Shown here piece after piece: positions 5,173-5,465 of a stretch of DNA of 5,465 bases (position 1 is the first letter of the stretch; the number at the start of each line of letters is the position of its first letter). The notes below the pieces were generated by a model. The model saw only the letters and a list, made by a program, of their open reading frames with translations, searched no databases and was not told the DNA's origin. The DNA comes from CAZKTS01 sp964555735 (GTDB taxonomy: Bacteria; Actinomycetota; Acidimicrobiia; IMCC26256; PALSA-555): positions 1 to 5,465 of the forward strand of contig CAZKTS010000417.1 in the NCBI GenBank assembly GCA_964555735.1, written 5' to 3'. A program made the translations under genes and the position numbers.

Positions 5173-5465
5173 ATGAGCCTGTTCGACGCCTTCGGCTATC
5201 GGGGCAAGCGCGCGGTCGTGGTCGGTGGCGCCACCGGCATGGGTGCCGCGGCCGTCGACGTGCTCGTGGACGCGGGTGCCGACGTGGTCGCGCTGGACCG
5301 AGCCGAGATCACCCGTACCGACGTCACGCCGATCGCACTCGACCTGTCGGACCGAACCTCGATCGATGCTGCGGTCGATGCCGTCGGAGGCCCGGTCGAC
5401 GCGCTGTTCGGGTGCGCCGGCGTCGCCGACGGCACTCCCGGCATCGAGCGCATCAACTTCATCGG
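5173..5465 (+). CDS. Short-chain dehydrogenase/reductase, 3-alpha-hydroxysteroid dehydrogenase-like (partial, N-terminal 97 residues)
   Basis: The frame opens at ATG 5173 behind a good Shine-Dalgarno and stays open to the right edge, giving 97 residues of an expected 250 or so. The Rossmann fold is clear: RAVVVGGATGMGAAAVDVL (13-31) carries the nucleotide-binding glycine motif G18/G22/G24, with V17 where many SDRs have Thr. VVALDR (38-43) ends the second strand with D42, which favours NAD(H) over NADP(H). ALDLSD (55-60) gives D57, which normally contacts the adenine. GGPVDALFGCAGVADGTPGI (72-91) then INF resemble the bacterial 3-alpha-HSD/carbonyl reductase subgroup. The usual Asn of the NNAG/NCAG motif is Gly (G80). 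The catalytic Ser-Tyr-Lys residues lie beyond the window. The likely reaction is NAD-dependent oxidation of a secondary alcohol. It is divergent from the amidohydrolase operon and may share its regulation. The SDR call is firm; the steroid substrate is a guess. Confidence 0.9.
   Translation, partial: MSLFDAFGYRGKRAVVVGGATGMGAAAVDVLVDAGADVVALDRAEITRTDVTPIALDLSDRTSIDAAVDAVGGPVDALFGCAGVADGTPGIERINFI

Noticed and set aside
4025..5176. A 383-codon rightward open frame opposite the amidohydrolase
   Set aside because: It is antisense to a well-supported enzyme, has low-complexity Arg/Val/Ala-rich composition and no recognisable domain. Such shadows are expected at this GC content.

Overview
This window is a densely coded, very GC-rich stretch (about two-thirds G+C by eye). 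Codon third positions are dominated by G and C, and GTG starts are common. It carries two predicted coenzyme F420-type enzymes (a PPOX-fold protein and a luciferase-like oxidoreductase) beside an amidohydrolase of the metal-dependent TIM-barrel type and a steroid-dehydrogenase-like SDR. That mix suggests an actinobacterium with broad catabolic capacity, for example Acidimicrobiia or a mycobacterium-like lineage. This is inference from gene content; no marker gene in the window fixes the taxon.

Layout: positions 1-1855 hold a leftward three-gene operon. It runs from a secreted alpha/beta hydrolase (950-1855), through a PPOX-fold F420/flavin enzyme (465-953), to the N-terminal part of a molybdopterin oxidoreductase (1-468, continuing off the left edge). 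A 74-bp divergent spacer separates it from a rightward rhodanese-CBS fusion gene (1930-2595). A small EthD-family gene (2672-2959) follows on the same strand, possibly with its own promoter. The EthD gene converges on a second leftward operon: an amidohydrolase (3899-5044) followed by an LLM-type F420-dependent oxidoreductase (2982-3902). An inverted repeat that contains both stop codons lies at the convergence point. A 128-bp divergent spacer with a 13-bp tandem repeat then leads to a rightward SDR gene that runs off the right edge (5173-5465).

How the genes may work together: the amidohydrolase/LLM pair, the EthD protein and the 3-alpha-hydroxysteroid-dehydrogenase-like SDR are families often found together in actinobacterial clusters for breakdown of steroids, terpenoids or other hydrophobic compounds. 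The left operon combines a secreted esterase-like hydrolase with two redox enzymes. No substrate can be read from the sequence. All three within-operon junctions are the same 4-bp GTGA overlap, so translation in each operon is probably coupled.

I found no RNA gene, CRISPR array, insertion sequence, prophage or defence gene. No stretch over 300 bp lacks a gene. The window looks like ordinary accessory metabolism, and I do not see a clearly novel system. The points most worth checking are the bidirectional terminator candidate, the tandem repeat between the divergent catabolic genes, the unusual rhodanese loop in the CBS fusion, and active-site substitutions in the molybdoenzyme and the SDR.
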